Positions 25,281 to 33,362 are shown, counted from the first letter of the stretch. The stretch: DNA of 64,000 bases from Caulobacter sp. NIBR2454 (GCF_027474405.1 NZ_CP114871.1:682001-746000), one strand, 5' to 3'. Notes: a model not told the origin generated them from the letters alone. Numbers and translations: made by a program.

Positions 25281-25937
25281 ATGACCGATCGTGACGCCAA
25301 CTCCACAGATTGGGCCGCGCAGGCCGAACAACGCCTTCTGGACGCCGCCCTGGCCCGCGCGCCGCGCCTTGGCTGGAGCGGCCCGCTGGTCGCCGTCGCG
25401 GCCCGCGACATCGGCATGTCGCCCGCCGAGGCCGAGCTTCTGCTGCCGCACGGCGCCCGCGATCTCGCCGCCCTGTTGTCGCGCCGACATGATTCCCAGG
25501 CCCTGGCCTCGCTGCCCGACGGGGCGACCCTGAAGATTCGCGAACGCATCCGCAGCGGCGTCATCGCCCGCCTGGATGCGGCGGCGGCCGACCGCGAAGC
25601 CGTGCGCCGCTGGGCCGGTTTCCTGGCCTTTCCGACCAACTTTCCCCTGGCCCTGAAACTGGTCTGGGAAAGCGCCGACGCCATCTGGCGCTGGGCCGGC
25701 GACACCGCCACCGATGAGAACCACTATTCCAAGCGGGCCATCGTCTCGGGAATCCTGATCTCGACCTTGGCGCTGGACCTGACCAACGGCCGCGAACAGG
25801 CCCTGGCCAGCCTCGACGCCCGCATCGACAACGTCATGGCCTTCGAGAAGTGGAAAGCGACCACCAAGCTGAAGCCGTCACAGCTCGCCGCCGAGGTGGC
25901 TGCTGCGCTGGGGCGGTTGAGGTACGGCCGGGCTTGA
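25281..25937 (+). CDS. coq9: COQ9 family ubiquinone biosynthesis protein
   Basis: COQ9 homologue of 218 residues, a TetR-like fold lipid-binding factor that supports ubiquinone synthesis. Recognisable are the N-terminal helix WAAQAEQRLLDAALARAP, the GWSGPLVAVAARDIGMSP segment and the core WRWAGDTATDENHYSKRAIV followed by LISTLAL. I start it at ATG 25281, though ATG 25242 and 25266 are in frame. Its TGA overlaps the TTG of fosA. Convergent neighbours ubiX and purE/K do not form an operon with it. Confidence 0.85.
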   Translation: MTDRDANSTDWAAQAEQRLLDAALARAPRLGWSGPLVAVAARDIGMSPAEAELLLPHGARDLAALLSRRHDSQALASLPDGATLKIRERIRSGVIARLDAAAADREAVRRWAGFLAFPTNFPLALKLVWESADAIWRWAGDTATDENHYSKRAIVSGILISTLALDLTNGREQALASLDARIDNVMAFEKWKATTKLKPSQLAAEVAAALGRLRYGRA

Positions 25938-26347
25938 AGGTCCGGGGGCTCAATCATGTGACCTTTGCCGTCGCTGACCTGGAGCGGTCGACGACCTTTT
26001 ATCGTGACCTTCTCGGCTTTCAGTTACGCGCCCGCTGGGCTGATGGAGCTTATCTGGAAGCGGGGAAGCTCTGGCTCTGCCTGTCGCTCGATCCCGATGC
26101 GCGTGGTGAGCCACACCCCGACTATACCCATCTGGCTCTCGATGTAGCGGAAGCCGATTTCGGTGCGCTCAGTGATCGGGTCCGCGCCGCCGCGCCGGTC
26201 TGGAAGGATAACCGGAGCGAGGGGGCATCGCTCTACGTCCTCGATCCGGACGGACACAAGCTTGAGCTTCATGTCGGCTCGCTCGCCAGCCGTCTCCAGC
26301 ACTACCGAACCCACCCCGCGCCGGGTCTGGAGATATTTGACGACTAG
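25934..26347 (+). CDS. fosA: FosA-type fosfomycin glutathione transferase
   Basis: Mn2+/K+-dependent glutathione S-transferase of the glyoxalase superfamily that opens the fosfomycin epoxide. From TTG 25934 it has 137 residues. The whole family pattern is present: GLNHVTFAVADLERSTTFYRDLLGF, PDYTHLAL, WKDNRSEGASLYVLDPDG and KLELHVGSLASRL. Metal ligands are His8, the His of YTHLAL and the Glu of LELHVG. The TTGA overlap with coq9 indicates translational coupling. The resistance phenotype is inferred. Confidence 0.88.
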   Translation: MKVRGLNHVTFAVADLERSTTFYRDLLGFQLRARWADGAYLEAGKLWLCLSLDPDARGEPHPDYTHLALDVAEADFGALSDRVRAAAPVWKDNRSEGASLYVLDPDGHKLELHVGSLASRLQHYRTHPAPGLEIFDD

Positions 26348-26350
26348 TCG

Positions 26351-26456
26351 TGCGTCCTTCGAGATGCCGGCTTCGCCGGCTCCTCAGGATGACGAATTCA
26401 GAGAGCAACAAACTTCGTCATGCTGAGGAGCGCGAACGCGCGTCTCGAAGCACGCA
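26351..26456 (-). repeat. Intergenic palindromic repeat, family A, copy 2 (inverted)
   Basis: Reverse complement of the unit at 10503-10606: outer arms TGCGTCCTTCGAGA and TCTCGAAGCACGCA, inner arms CTCCTCAGGATGACGA and TCGTCATGCTGAGGAG. It fills the gap between the convergent fosA and purK genes. Confidence 0.85.
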
Positions 26457-26463
26457 CCCAGCC

Positions 26464-27549
26464 TCAGAGCGCCCTAAGCCTGTTCACATGCCCCATCTTG
26501 CGCCCGGCCTTCACCTGGCGCTTGCCGTAGAGATGCACGCGGGTCTCCGGCTCGGCGGCCAGCTTGGCCCAGGTCTCGACCTCGTCGCCCAGCAGGTTGA
26601 TCATCTCCACATGCGCCAGGGCATGGGTCGGGCCTAGCGGCCAGCCGGCCACGGCGCGGATGTGCTGCTCGAACTGATCGACCTCGCAGCCGTCCTGGGT
26701 CCAGTGGCCGGTGTTGTGGACGCGGGGCGCGATCTCGTTGACCAGCAGCCGGCCGTCTTTCAGCTCGAAAAGCTCCACGCCCATGACGCCCACATAGCCC
26801 AGACCGTTCAGGATCTGGGCGGCGATGCGCTCGGCCTGCTCGCGCAGCTTGGCCGTGGTCTTGGCCGGGGCCGAGGTGCGGCGCAGGACGCCGTTCTCGT
26901 GGTGGTTTTCGGCCAGGGGATAGACGGCGATCTCGCCGTCGCGGCCGCGGGCGGCGATAACCGACAGCTCGCGCACGAAATCGGCGCGGCCCTCGACGAT
27001 GGCGGGCTTGGCGCCAATCGCCGTGAAGGCCTCGGCGGCGCTGGCCTCGGTGGCGTGCTCGACCCAGGCCTGGCCCTTGCCGTCATAGCCGTCGCGGCGG
27101 GTCTTCAGCAGCACCGGCGCGCCCAGTTCGGCGGCGGCGGTCTTGATCGCGCCCGCGTCATCGGCGGCGCGGAACGGGACGGTGCCGACCCCCACCCCGT
27201 TCAGGAAGCTCTTCTCCGTCACCCGGTCCTGGGCCGCGGCCAGGGCGGCGGCGGACGGCGCCACCGGCAGGCCGGCCTCGGCCAGCATGCGCAGCACGTC
27301 GGCGGGAACGTTCTCGAATTCGGTGGTCACCACTTGGGCGACGGCGGCCAAGGCCTTTAGGGCGGCTGGGTCGTCATACTGGGCGACGATAGTTTTGGCG
27401 GCGACGCGCGAGGCTGGCGAATCCTCGTCCGGGGTCAGGATGGCGACGTCGAAGCCCAGCCGTGCGGCCGCCAGGGCCAGCATGCGGCCCAGCTGCCCGC
27501 CGCCCAGGACGCCGATGGTCGAACCGGGGGGAAGGGGGAAAGTCGTCAC
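26464..27549 (-). CDS. purK: N5-carboxyaminoimidazole ribonucleotide synthetase
   Basis: ATP-grasp enzyme of purine synthesis that carboxylates AIR to N5-CAIR using ATP and bicarbonate. The 361-residue protein begins GSTIGVLGGGQLGRMLALAA, has the ATP-binding segment LLKTRRDGYDGKGQ and the metal-binding ELFELKDGRLLVNEIAPRVHNTGHWT. Its start is 5 bases after the purE stop, so purE-purK form an operon. Confidence 0.96.
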   Translation of the reverse strand: MTTFPLPPGSTIGVLGGGQLGRMLALAAARLGFDVAILTPDEDSPASRVAAKTIVAQYDDPAALKALAAVAQVVTTEFENVPADVLRMLAEAGLPVAPSAAALAAAQDRVTEKSFLNGVGVGTVPFRAADDAGAIKTAAAELGAPVLLKTRRDGYDGKGQAWVEHATEASAAEAFTAIGAKPAIVEGRADFVRELSVIAARGRDGEIAVYPLAENHHENGVLRRTSAPAKTTAKLREQAERIAAQILNGLGYVGVMGVELFELKDGRLLVNEIAPRVHNTGHWTQDGCEVDQFEQHIRAVAGWPLGPTHALAHVEMINLLGDEVETWAKLAAEPETRVHLYGKRQVKAGRKMGHVNRLRAL

Positions 27550-27554
27550 GGGGA

Positions 27555-28046
27555 TCAGTCCTCGACCGTCTCGGCCACGCTGTCGGTCTGCGCCGCGCGG
27601 AAGGCCGAAAGGCGGCCCGCCAGCGCCTCGTCCGACAGGGCCAGGATCTGCGCCGCCAGGATGCCGGCGTTTTTGGCGCCCGCCACGCCCACGGCCAGGG
27701 TGCCCACCGGCACGCCGCCCGGCATCTGGACAATGGACAGCAGGGAATCGAGACCGTTCTGCAGCTTGGACTCCACCGGCACGCCCAGAACCGGCAGGTC
27801 GGTCATCGAAGCGGCCATACCCGGCAGGTGCGCCGCGCCGCCGGCCCCGGCGATGATCACCTTGAAGCCCGCGGCCTTGGCCCCCTTGGCGAAGGCGAAC
27901 AGGCGGTCCGGCGTGCGGTGAGCGGAGACCACCTTGGCCTCATAGGCCACGCCCAGCGCATCCAGGTTGTCGGCGGCCCACTTCATGGTGGGCCAGTCCG
28001 AGCGGCTGCCCATGATGATGGCGACGGGCGGCGTAGCGGCGCTCAT
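27555..28046 (-). CDS. purE: N5-carboxyaminoimidazole ribonucleotide mutase
   Basis: Converts N5-CAIR to CAIR, the step after PurK. The 163-residue protein carries the class I PurE signature: [27 protein letters not shown], and [16 protein letters not shown], with PVLGVPVES in the core. It is the first gene of the purE-purK operon. Confidence 0.96.
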   Translation of the reverse strand: MSAATPPVAIIMGSRSDWPTMKWAADNLDALGVAYEAKVVSAHRTPDRLFAFAKGAKAAGFKVIIAGAGGAAHLPGMAASMTDLPVLGVPVESKLQNGLDSLLSIVQMPGGVPVGTLAVGVAGAKNAGILAAQILALSDEALAGRLSAFRAAQTDSVAETVED

Positions 28047-28134
28047 GGCGTCTTGATCCCTATGGGGGCCTCAGAACGGGTCCCCGGAAGGGCGCGGAGT
28101 ATAGGCGCCGCTTTGTCCGGGGCAACCGCTCTGG

Positions 28135-28350
28135 TTAAGCGATGATGTCGGGGGTCAGCAGACCTTCCAGATGGGTGATCTGGTCGCGCAGGGCCAGCTT
28201 GCGCTTCTTTAGGCGCGCCACCAGCAGCTGGTTGGGCAGGGGCTGGGCCTCGATGGCCTCCACCGACGCGTCCAGGTCGGCGTGCTCCTGGCGCAGCTCA
28301 GCCAGCTTTTCCATCACCACGTGGTCGAGAAGCGGTTCGTCGTCGTTCAT
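28135..28350 (-). CDS. YdcH/DUF465 family small helical protein
   Basis: A 71-residue coiled-coil-like protein (VVMEKLAELRQEHADLDASV ... LVARLKKRKLALRDQITHLE). The pattern H-x2-LD..I..L and LKK.KL.LKD.I matches the YdcH/DUF465 family of unknown function. It is a single gene on the minus strand; a second, shorter member is at 29568-29741. Confidence 0.8.
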   Translation of the reverse strand: MNDDEPLLDHVVMEKLAELRQEHADLDASVEAIEAQPLPNQLLVARLKKRKLALRDQITHLEGLLTPDIIA

Positions 28351-28414
28351 CTGCGCGCCCCCCTACAGTTCGCGGCTGCGTTCATACCAAAGCCCAAGCC
28401 TCGTTAAAGGCGCC

Positions 28415-28861
28415 TCAAGACAGCAGAGTGGCGAGGCGCGAAATCTTCGCCTCGGGCGCGCCGCCGAAAGCCAGGGACGCCGCGCTCAGGGCCTGACCCA
28501 GCGGACGGGCCGCACCCGGCTCGCCCGCCAACGTCTCCAGGCCTTCCAGCAGCAGCCGTTCGGCCCCTAATTCAACACCCTTAACCTGCTCGCGCAGCGC
28601 CCAACGCGCCGCGTCGGCCGTTCCGGGCAGCTCCTGCTTCAACCGCCGCCGCACCGCGCGCAGGGGCGAGACCACCTCGGCCTCCCAAGCCCGGGCCAGG
28701 GCCACGGCGCGGACCGCCTCCACCCGGCGGCCCTCCAGCGCAGCCCAGGCGGCGAACAGCAGATAGGGCACGCTCTGACCGTGGGCGTCCTGCAGATCGA
28801 CGCAGAGGTCGCCGACACCTTCGCGGCCATAGGCCTTCACCGCCCAGGCCCAAAGGCTCAC
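28415..28861 (-). CDS. TIGR02444/DUF2390 family protein
   Basis: A 148-residue protein starting at GTG 28861 (VSLWAWAVKAYGREGV). The sequences DLCVDLQDAHGQSVPYLLFA and VVSPLRAVRRRLK are typical of the TIGR02444 family, whose function is unknown. The GTG overlaps the ubiX stop as GTGA, so it is translated as the second gene of a ubiX operon. Confidence 0.8.
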   Translation of the reverse strand: MSLWAWAVKAYGREGVGDLCVDLQDAHGQSVPYLLFAAWAALEGRRVEAVRAVALARAWEAEVVSPLRAVRRRLKQELPGTADAARWALREQVKGVELGAERLLLEGLETLAGEPGAARPLGQALSAASLAFGGAPEAKISRLATLLS

Positions 28862-29460
28862 GCCTCGCCTCCGATCACCGGGGCCAGATCCTCGCCCCAG
28901 CGTTTGACCGGCCGCCACGACAGGCCAAACAGGTCCAACGCCCGGCCTACCGACTGATCCACGATCTCGTCGATGCTCTGGGGCTTGGTATAGAAGGCCG
29001 GCAGCGGCGGGGCGATGATCGCCCCCATCTCGGCCAGCTTGGTCAGGGTGCGCAGGTGGCCCAGATGCAGCGGCGTCTCGCGCACCATCAGCACCAGATT
29101 GCGCCGTTCCTTCAGGGTCACGTCCGCGGCGCGGGTCAGCAGGGACGAGGTCACGCCCGTCGCGATCTCGCTCATGGTCCGCACCGAGCAGGGCACGATG
29201 ATCATGCCAAGCGTGGGGAAAGAGCCAGAGGCGATTGACGCCCCTACATCACCCGCCCGATGGACGACCTCGGCCTTGGCGTTGACCTCCGCCGGCGACA
29301 GGCCGGTTTCCTGGCTCAGTGTCAGGACCGCGGACTTGGACAGGATCAGATGGCTTTCGACGCCCATCTCGCGGCAGGCGTCCAGGGTCCGCAGGCCATA
29401 CACCACCCCCGAAGCGCCGGAGATGCCGACCACCAATCGCGAACGTCCAGCTTCGGTCAT
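28858..29460 (-). CDS. ubiX: Flavin prenyltransferase UbiX
   Basis: Makes prenylated FMN, the cofactor for the decarboxylase UbiD in ubiquinone synthesis. From ATG 29460 the protein has 200 residues. Diagnostic segments are VVGISGASGVVYGLR, the SGSFPTLGMIIVPCSVRTM loop, and the C-terminal RETPLHLGHLRTLTKLAEMGA with PPLPAFYTKPQS. A short upstream extension to 29496 is not needed. Confidence 0.95.
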   Translation of the reverse strand: MTEAGRSRLVVGISGASGVVYGLRTLDACREMGVESHLILSKSAVLTLSQETGLSPAEVNAKAEVVHRAGDVGASIASGSFPTLGMIIVPCSVRTMSEIATGVTSSLLTRAADVTLKERRNLVLMVRETPLHLGHLRTLTKLAEMGAIIAPPLPAFYTKPQSIDEIVDQSVGRALDLFGLSWRPVKRWGEDLAPVIGGEA

Positions 29461-29567
29461 GGTTCTGTCCCCCTTAGGACTCATGCCTGCAACCATATGT
29501 GATCTGACAGCCTCGCAAAGCGGGTGTTCACTGTCACAGTAGAAGCAAAATCTAGGAGGCGAGAGCC

Positions 29568-29741
29568 ATGGCCATCGAATCCCGTATCCGCGAACTGGGC
29601 GTCCGTCATCAGACGCTCGACCGGACGATCCAGGACGAGATGAGCCGCCCGATATTCGACGAGGTCCGCCTCAGGGCCCTAAAGCGGCAGAAACTCCGAC
29701 TTAAGGAAGAGATAGAGACTCTTAAGTCTCGAGCCCACTGA
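29568..29741 (+). CDS. Second YdcH/DUF465-like small protein, 57 aa
   Basis: Translated from ATG 29568 behind an excellent ribosome-binding site (AGGAGGCGAGAG). The sequence IRELGVRHQTLDRTIQDEMS ... LKRQKLRLKEEIETLKS is helical and shows the same H-x2-LD.xI and LKR.KL.LKEEI pattern as DUF465. It is divergent from ubiX. A GC-rich hairpin follows. Function unknown. Confidence 0.75.
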   Translation: MAIESRIRELGVRHQTLDRTIQDEMSRPIFDEVRLRALKRQKLRLKEEIETLKSRAH

Positions 29742-29753
29742 CGAGCCCCGTCG

Positions 29754-29786
29754 CTTCGCCCCCGCCTCTCGAAGGCGGGGGCGAAG
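29754..29786. terminator. Hairpin between the DUF465 gene and trcR
   Basis: Fourteen-base perfect stem CTTCGCCCCCGCCT (29754-29767) and AGGCGGGGGCGAAG (29773-29786), loop CTCGA. It lies between convergent genes. There is no strong T-run, so efficiency as an intrinsic terminator is uncertain. Confidence 0.6.
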
Positions 29787-29799
29787 TACATTTGGGACC

Positions 29800-30510
29800 T
29801 TAGTCTTCTTCGTCGGCCTCGACGCTGGGCGTCGATTTGCCGAACACGTCCTCGGCCGAAACCGAGCCACGGCGGCGGTAATCTTCTTCCTCGACCTCGG
29901 GCTCCGGAGCCTCGACCTCGCCGGCCGGGCGCAGGGTGGCGCCGTCGGGATCGGTGATGCCGCGCTTGGCGTCGTCCTTGGCCTTCTTCTCAGCCGCCTT
30001 CTTGACCAGCGCGTCCAACTCCAGCTGACCCACCAGGCCCAGGGTCACCGGATCGACCGGCTTGATGTTGGCCGCGTTCCAGTGGCTGCGGTTACGCACC
30101 TGCTCGATGGTGGCCTTGGTGGTGCCGAGGATCTTGGAGATCTGGGCGTCGGTCACTTCGGGGTGGTTGCGGATGAACCACGCGATGGCGTCCGGACGAT
30201 CCTGGCGGCGCGACACCGGGGTGTAGCGCGGGGCCTTCTTGGTCGGCTTCAGCAGTTCGGCGTGACGGCTGACCAGCGCGTTCATGCGGTACTTGTCGTT
30301 GGCCTGCGCCTTGTCGAGTTCTTCACGCGACAGCTGGCCGTTAGCGATCGGGTCGGCGCCGCGGATGTCGCGCGCCACTTCGCCGTCGGCGATGCCGCGA
30401 ACTTCCAGCGGGTGAAGGCCGCAGAAGTCGGCGATCTGCTCGAAGGTCAGGGAAGTGTTGTCCACGAGCCAGACGGCGGTCGCCTTCGGCATCAGGATTT
30501 GGTCGGCCAT
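29800..30510 (-). CDS. trcR: DUF1013 cell-cycle regulator, TrcR type
   Basis: A 236-residue alphaproteobacterial regulator. The N-terminal MADQILMPKATAVWLVDNT and WFIRNHPEVTDAQISKILGT helix-turn-helix followed by KATIEQVRNRSHWN are the DUF1013 signature; this family is annotated as TrcR, a cell-cycle transcriptional regulator. The C-terminus (about 185-236) is acidic and disordered. I use ATG 30510 because MADQ is the conserved start and GGAGGGTC lies just upstream. Confidence 0.85.
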   Translation of the reverse strand: MADQILMPKATAVWLVDNTSLTFEQIADFCGLHPLEVRGIADGEVARDIRGADPIANGQLSREELDKAQANDKYRMNALVSRHAELLKPTKKAPRYTPVSRRQDRPDAIAWFIRNHPEVTDAQISKILGTTKATIEQVRNRSHWNAANIKPVDPVTLGLVGQLELDALVKKAAEKKAKDDAKRGITDPDGATLRPAGEVEAPEPEVEEEDYRRRGSVSAEDVFGKSTPSVEADEED

Positions 30511-30654
30511 GAGACCCTCCAGAAATGACGGCGCCCGGCCTTTCGGCCGGGCGGGTATTGGAGCAGACATATACTGAGCTTCAGTGACGAAGCAAAGGGT
30601 TCAGGCGGGCTCGACCAAGTTTTTCAACACCTTGGCGGGCTATGTGGAAGGCAG

Positions 30655-30951
30655 CTATGCGGCGGCCTGGTCCGCCAACGTCGCGTGCAGCTGAATGCCG
30701 AGAGCCCTGACGACATTCAATACGGTCTCGAACTTGGGCGAGCCGTCCTCCGCCAGAGCCTTGTATAGACCTTGACGCCCAAGGCCTGTCGCGTCGGCCA
30801 GATGGGTCATGCCCTTGGACCTCGCCAGAACCCCCAGGGCATGCTGGATGTAGCCCGCGTCGCCGGTCGCCAAGGCTTCATCGAGAAACACCGCGGCTTG
30901 CTCGGGCGTCTCGATATGGTCAGCTGCATTGAACGGCGTGGTTGCGGTCAT
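30655..30951 (-). CDS. higA: HigA-type antitoxin of a toxin-antitoxin pair
   Basis: A 98-residue helix-turn-helix antidote of the TIGR02684 (addiction module antidote) group. The HTH is around GMTHLADATGLGRQGLYKAL, followed by the family's FETVLNVVRALGIQLHATLA. It lies after the toxin gene, 43 bases downstream, the toxin-first order of HigBA systems. It is expected to neutralise the toxin and to repress the operon through the palindrome at 31315-31344. Confidence 0.88.
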   Translation of the reverse strand: MTATTPFNAADHIETPEQAAVFLDEALATGDAGYIQHALGVLARSKGMTHLADATGLGRQGLYKALAEDGSPKFETVLNVVRALGIQLHATLADQAAA

Positions 30952-30994
30952 GTTCTTGTCCTCACAATCGTACGGGGGCGCCGGCCGGGAGATT

Positions 30995-31303
30995 TCAGGG
31001 CGTCTTCACGACCCGTCTGGCGATCTCCTTCGCCCGCCGAATGTCTCGCTCCTGAGAGCTTTTATCTCCGCCGCAGAGCAGGATGGTCAGCGTCCCGCCG
31101 TGCTCCTTGATGTAGACGCGGTATCCTGGCCCGACATGGATCCGCAGTTCGCGCACGCCCTCGCCAACGGCTTTTACGTCCCCCTTCAAGCCGTAGGCGA
31201 GTTGGTCGATCCGGGCGGTGATCCGCGTGCGGGCGACCAGATCCCTTAGTCCACCGAACCAAGCGGCGAACTCGGCCGTCTGACGGACTTCAACCACAAG
31301 CAC
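30995..31303 (-). CDS. higB: HigB/RelE-type toxin
   Basis: A 102-residue killer protein of the TIGR02683 group, RelE/ParE fold. The visible core is TAEFAAWFGGLRDLVARTRI, then VRELRIHVGPGYRVYIKEH and LILLCGGDKSSQERDI, with the conserved Arg and Lys residues expected for an mRNA-cleaving HigB. Toxin activity is inferred from family. It is the first gene of the pair. Confidence 0.88.
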   Translation of the reverse strand: MLVVEVRQTAEFAAWFGGLRDLVARTRITARIDQLAYGLKGDVKAVGEGVRELRIHVGPGYRVYIKEHGGTLTILLCGGDKSSQERDIRRAKEIARRVVKTP

Positions 31304-31311
31304 TGTCTACT

Positions 31312-31350
31312 GTGGGCGACAGCTCTTGGCAAGTAGCTGTCGCCTGTGGG
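31312..31350 (-). promoter_or_regulatory. higBA operator and overlapping promoter
   Basis: Perfect inverted repeat GGCGACAGCT (31315-31324) and AGCTGTCGCC (31335-31344) with a 10-base spacer, 12 bases before the toxin start. On the minus strand a -35-like TTGCCA and, 17 bases on, a -10-like TAGACA overlap the palindrome. This is the expected place for autorepression by the antitoxin. Confidence 0.6.
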
Positions 31351-31361
31351 CGACGTTTTCG

Positions 31362-32327
31362 TCAGCCAGTCGTCAGCACGACCTTCCCCACATGCGCTCC
31401 AGCCTCCAGGTGCGCATGCGCCCTGTCCGCCTCCGCCAGCGGGAACGTCGCGTCGATGCGCGGCTTCAGCTTGCCCGCCGCCACCCACGGCCAGACGATC
31501 CGCTCCACCTCCGCCGTCAGGCGCGCCTTCTCGTCGGCGTCGCGAGGCCTCAGCGTGGACCCCGTCAGCACCGCGCGTTTGCGCATCAGACCAAAGACCG
31601 GAACGTTCAGCATCCCGCCGCCCAGGCTGGCGATGTAGACGATCCGCCCACCGGTGTTCAGGGCGTCCAGGTTCTGGTCGAAATAGCTGGCCCCGACCAT
31701 GTCCAGCACCACATCGACCCCGCCGGCCGCCTTGGCCACCTCGGCGAAGTTCTCGGACGTGGCGTCCACGGCGATATCAGCGCCTAGGGTCTTGGCTTCG
31801 GCCGCCTTGTCCGCCCCACGGGCCGTGGCGATCACCTTGGCCCCGGCGGCCTTGGCCATCTGGATCGCGGTCGTCCCGATCCCGGACGTGGCGCCATGCA
31901 CCAGCAGGGTCTCGCCCGCCTGCAGCGCGCCATGCTCGAAGACATTGGCGAAAACCGTGAACACCGTCTCCGGCAAGGCCGCCGCCTCGATGTCGCTGAG
32001 CCCCGCCGGGATCGGCAGGGCGTGGCGCGTGTCGACCACCGCATACTGCGCGTATCCGCCCCCGCCCAGCAGGGCGCAGACCTTGTCGCCGGCCTTCCAG
32101 CGTCCGGCCCCGACCACCACCTCGCCCGCGACCTCCAGGCCCAGGGTGTCCGGCGCGCCCGGCGGCGGCGGGTAGGCGCCCAGCCGCTGTAGCAGATCGG
32201 GACGGTTCACCCCGGCCACGATGACCCGGATCAGGATTTCGCCGTCCCTGGGAACAGGGCGGGGCAGGGTGACGGGTTTCAGCGCTTCAGCCGGCCCTGA
32301 GCCGTTCTCCACCGCGATGGCGGTCAT
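31362..32327 (-). CDS. PIG3-type NAD(P)H quinone oxidoreductase
   Basis: Zinc-independent medium-chain dehydrogenase of the quinone oxidoreductase family, 321 residues from ATG 32327. It shows GVNRPDLLQRLGAYPPPPGA, the NADPH-binding LLVHGATSGIGTTAIQMAK and the C-terminal AHAHLEAGAHVGKVVL. It reduces quinones with NADPH in one-electron steps in relatives. It is divergent from the DUF1192-rcdA genes. Confidence 0.88.
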   Translation of the reverse strand: MTAIAVENGSGPAEALKPVTLPRPVPRDGEILIRVIVAGVNRPDLLQRLGAYPPPPGAPDTLGLEVAGEVVVGAGRWKAGDKVCALLGGGGYAQYAVVDTRHALPIPAGLSDIEAAALPETVFTVFANVFEHGALQAGETLLVHGATSGIGTTAIQMAKAAGAKVIATARGADKAAEAKTLGADIAVDATSENFAEVAKAAGGVDVVLDMVGASYFDQNLDALNTGGRIVYIASLGGGMLNVPVFGLMRKRAVLTGSTLRPRDADEKARLTAEVERIVWPWVAAGKLKPRIDATFPLAEADRAHAHLEAGAHVGKVVLTTG

Positions 32328-32412
32328 GGTCTCGTCGGTCACGGCGTTCTCCAAAGCTTGCCTTCGACCCTAGCTAGGGCTCTGATGTCGCCCCTACAAG
32401 CGGAGGCGAGCC

Positions 32413-32619
32413 ATGGATGAGCCGGTCGAACCGCGTCGCGCGCGCGGAGATGCACTGAACGAGGCCCTCAGGGAGGATCTCGATCTTCAAGGAGTGGCCG
32501 AACTGCAGGATCGCATCGCCACCCTGGAGACCGAGATCGCCCGCACGCGGCTGCATCTCGAAAAGAAACAGGCGGGACGCGCCGCCGCCGACGCGCTGTT
32601 TGGTTTCCGCGACAATTGA
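32413..32619 (+). CDS. DUF1192 small protein
   Basis: A 68-residue protein of the DUF1192 family. It contains LREDLDLQGVAELQDRIATL followed by a helical stretch (ETEIARTRLHLEKKQAGRAA) and ADALFGFR. DUF1192 genes often sit next to cell-cycle genes in alphaproteobacteria, here 88 bases before rcdA. Function unknown. Confidence 0.8.
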   Translation: MDEPVEPRRARGDALNEALREDLDLQGVAELQDRIATLETEIARTRLHLEKKQAGRAAADALFGFRDN

Positions 32620-32633
32620 ACCGGGGATAGTTC

Positions 32634-32649
32634 TGGCACGGGCGTTGCA
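32634..32649 (+). promoter_or_regulatory. Sigma-54 promoter consensus upstream of rcdA
   Basis: TGGCAC (32634-32639), five bases, then TTGCA (32645-32649), a perfect match to the -24/-12 sigma-54 consensus in the orientation of rcdA, 58 bases before ATG 32708. Transcription would start near 32660. No experimental evidence; chance matches of this strength are uncommon. Confidence 0.55.
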
Positions 32650-32707
32650 CCCAGGGGGTCTGTGCGGCCATTAGTGTGCCGCGACCCGGTTGAAGGCGAT
32701 GATTCCC

Positions 32708-33235
32708 ATGAGTGACATGCCCGGTGCGGCATCGACGGTTTGGCGGGCTGGCGTGATCGAGGATTTCGCCCGCTCCGAACTGTTCGACAAGACCTTCGAA
32801 GAAGGCATGGAACTGGTCGAGGTCTGCGCCGCCTATCTGGACGGCGTCGGCCGCCAGGATTCAAAGCTGCTGTCGCGCAACGCCGCCCTGGCCTATGCGG
32901 CCGAGAGCATGCGCCTGACCACCCGCCTCATGCAGGTGGCCTCCTGGCTGCTGGTGCAGCGCGCCGTGCGTGAAGGCGACATGGCCCCGGCCGCCGCCTG
33001 TGAAAGCCGCTATCGTGTGGGTGACGACACCATCGCCCCCACCGCCGAGGTCGAGGCCCACGAGGGGCTGCCCTCCAGCCTGGTCGAACTCGTCGGCCGC
33101 TCTGAACGCCTCTATGAGCGCGTCCGCCACCTGGACCAGCGCATGTACATCGACGCCGAAGCCGCCATTGAGGCGCCCAACCCCGTCCTGTCGCAGTTCA
33201 CCCGCCTGCAGGACGTCTTCGGCCGGGCGTCTTAG
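32708..33235 (+). CDS. rcdA: RcdA, regulator of CtrA degradation (DUF1465)
   Basis: Adaptor protein of the ClpXP-CtrA proteolysis pathway in Caulobacter; with CpdR and PopA it directs CtrA degradation at the cell pole. The 175-residue protein has the DUF1465 pattern: FARSELFDKTFEEGMELVEV, DGVGRQDSKLLSRNAALAYA, and SMRLTTRLMQVASWLLVQRAV, then the C-terminal VGRSERLYERVRHLD. I prefer ATG 32708 (MSDMPG) to 32699 because AAGG lies about 10 bases ahead. A sigma-54 promoter consensus precedes it. Confidence 0.82.
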   Translation: MSDMPGAASTVWRAGVIEDFARSELFDKTFEEGMELVEVCAAYLDGVGRQDSKLLSRNAALAYAAESMRLTTRLMQVASWLLVQRAVREGDMAPAAACESRYRVGDDTIAPTAEVEAHEGLPSSLVELVGRSERLYERVRHLDQRMYIDAEAAIEAPNPVLSQFTRLQDVFGRAS

Positions 33236-33250
33236 GCTCTTTTAGATTCC

Positions 33251-33336
33251 GCTCATCCCGGCGACGGCCGGGACCCAGATTCATCCAGGGCCTCAGCAGG
33301 TTTCACCTGGGCCCCGGCCTTCGCCGGGGTGAACGG
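33251..33336 (+). repeat. Intergenic repeat, family B, copy 1
   Basis: Two hairpins, CCCGGCGACGGCCGGG and CCCCGGCCTTCGCCGGGG, joined by the conserved linker CAGATTCATCCAG and CTCAGCAGG. It is near-identical in layout to 49861-49948. It lies between rcdA and the rpmE terminator. Confidence 0.8.
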
Positions 33337-33362
33337 CTTTGGCGACAATCCCAAAACAAGAA

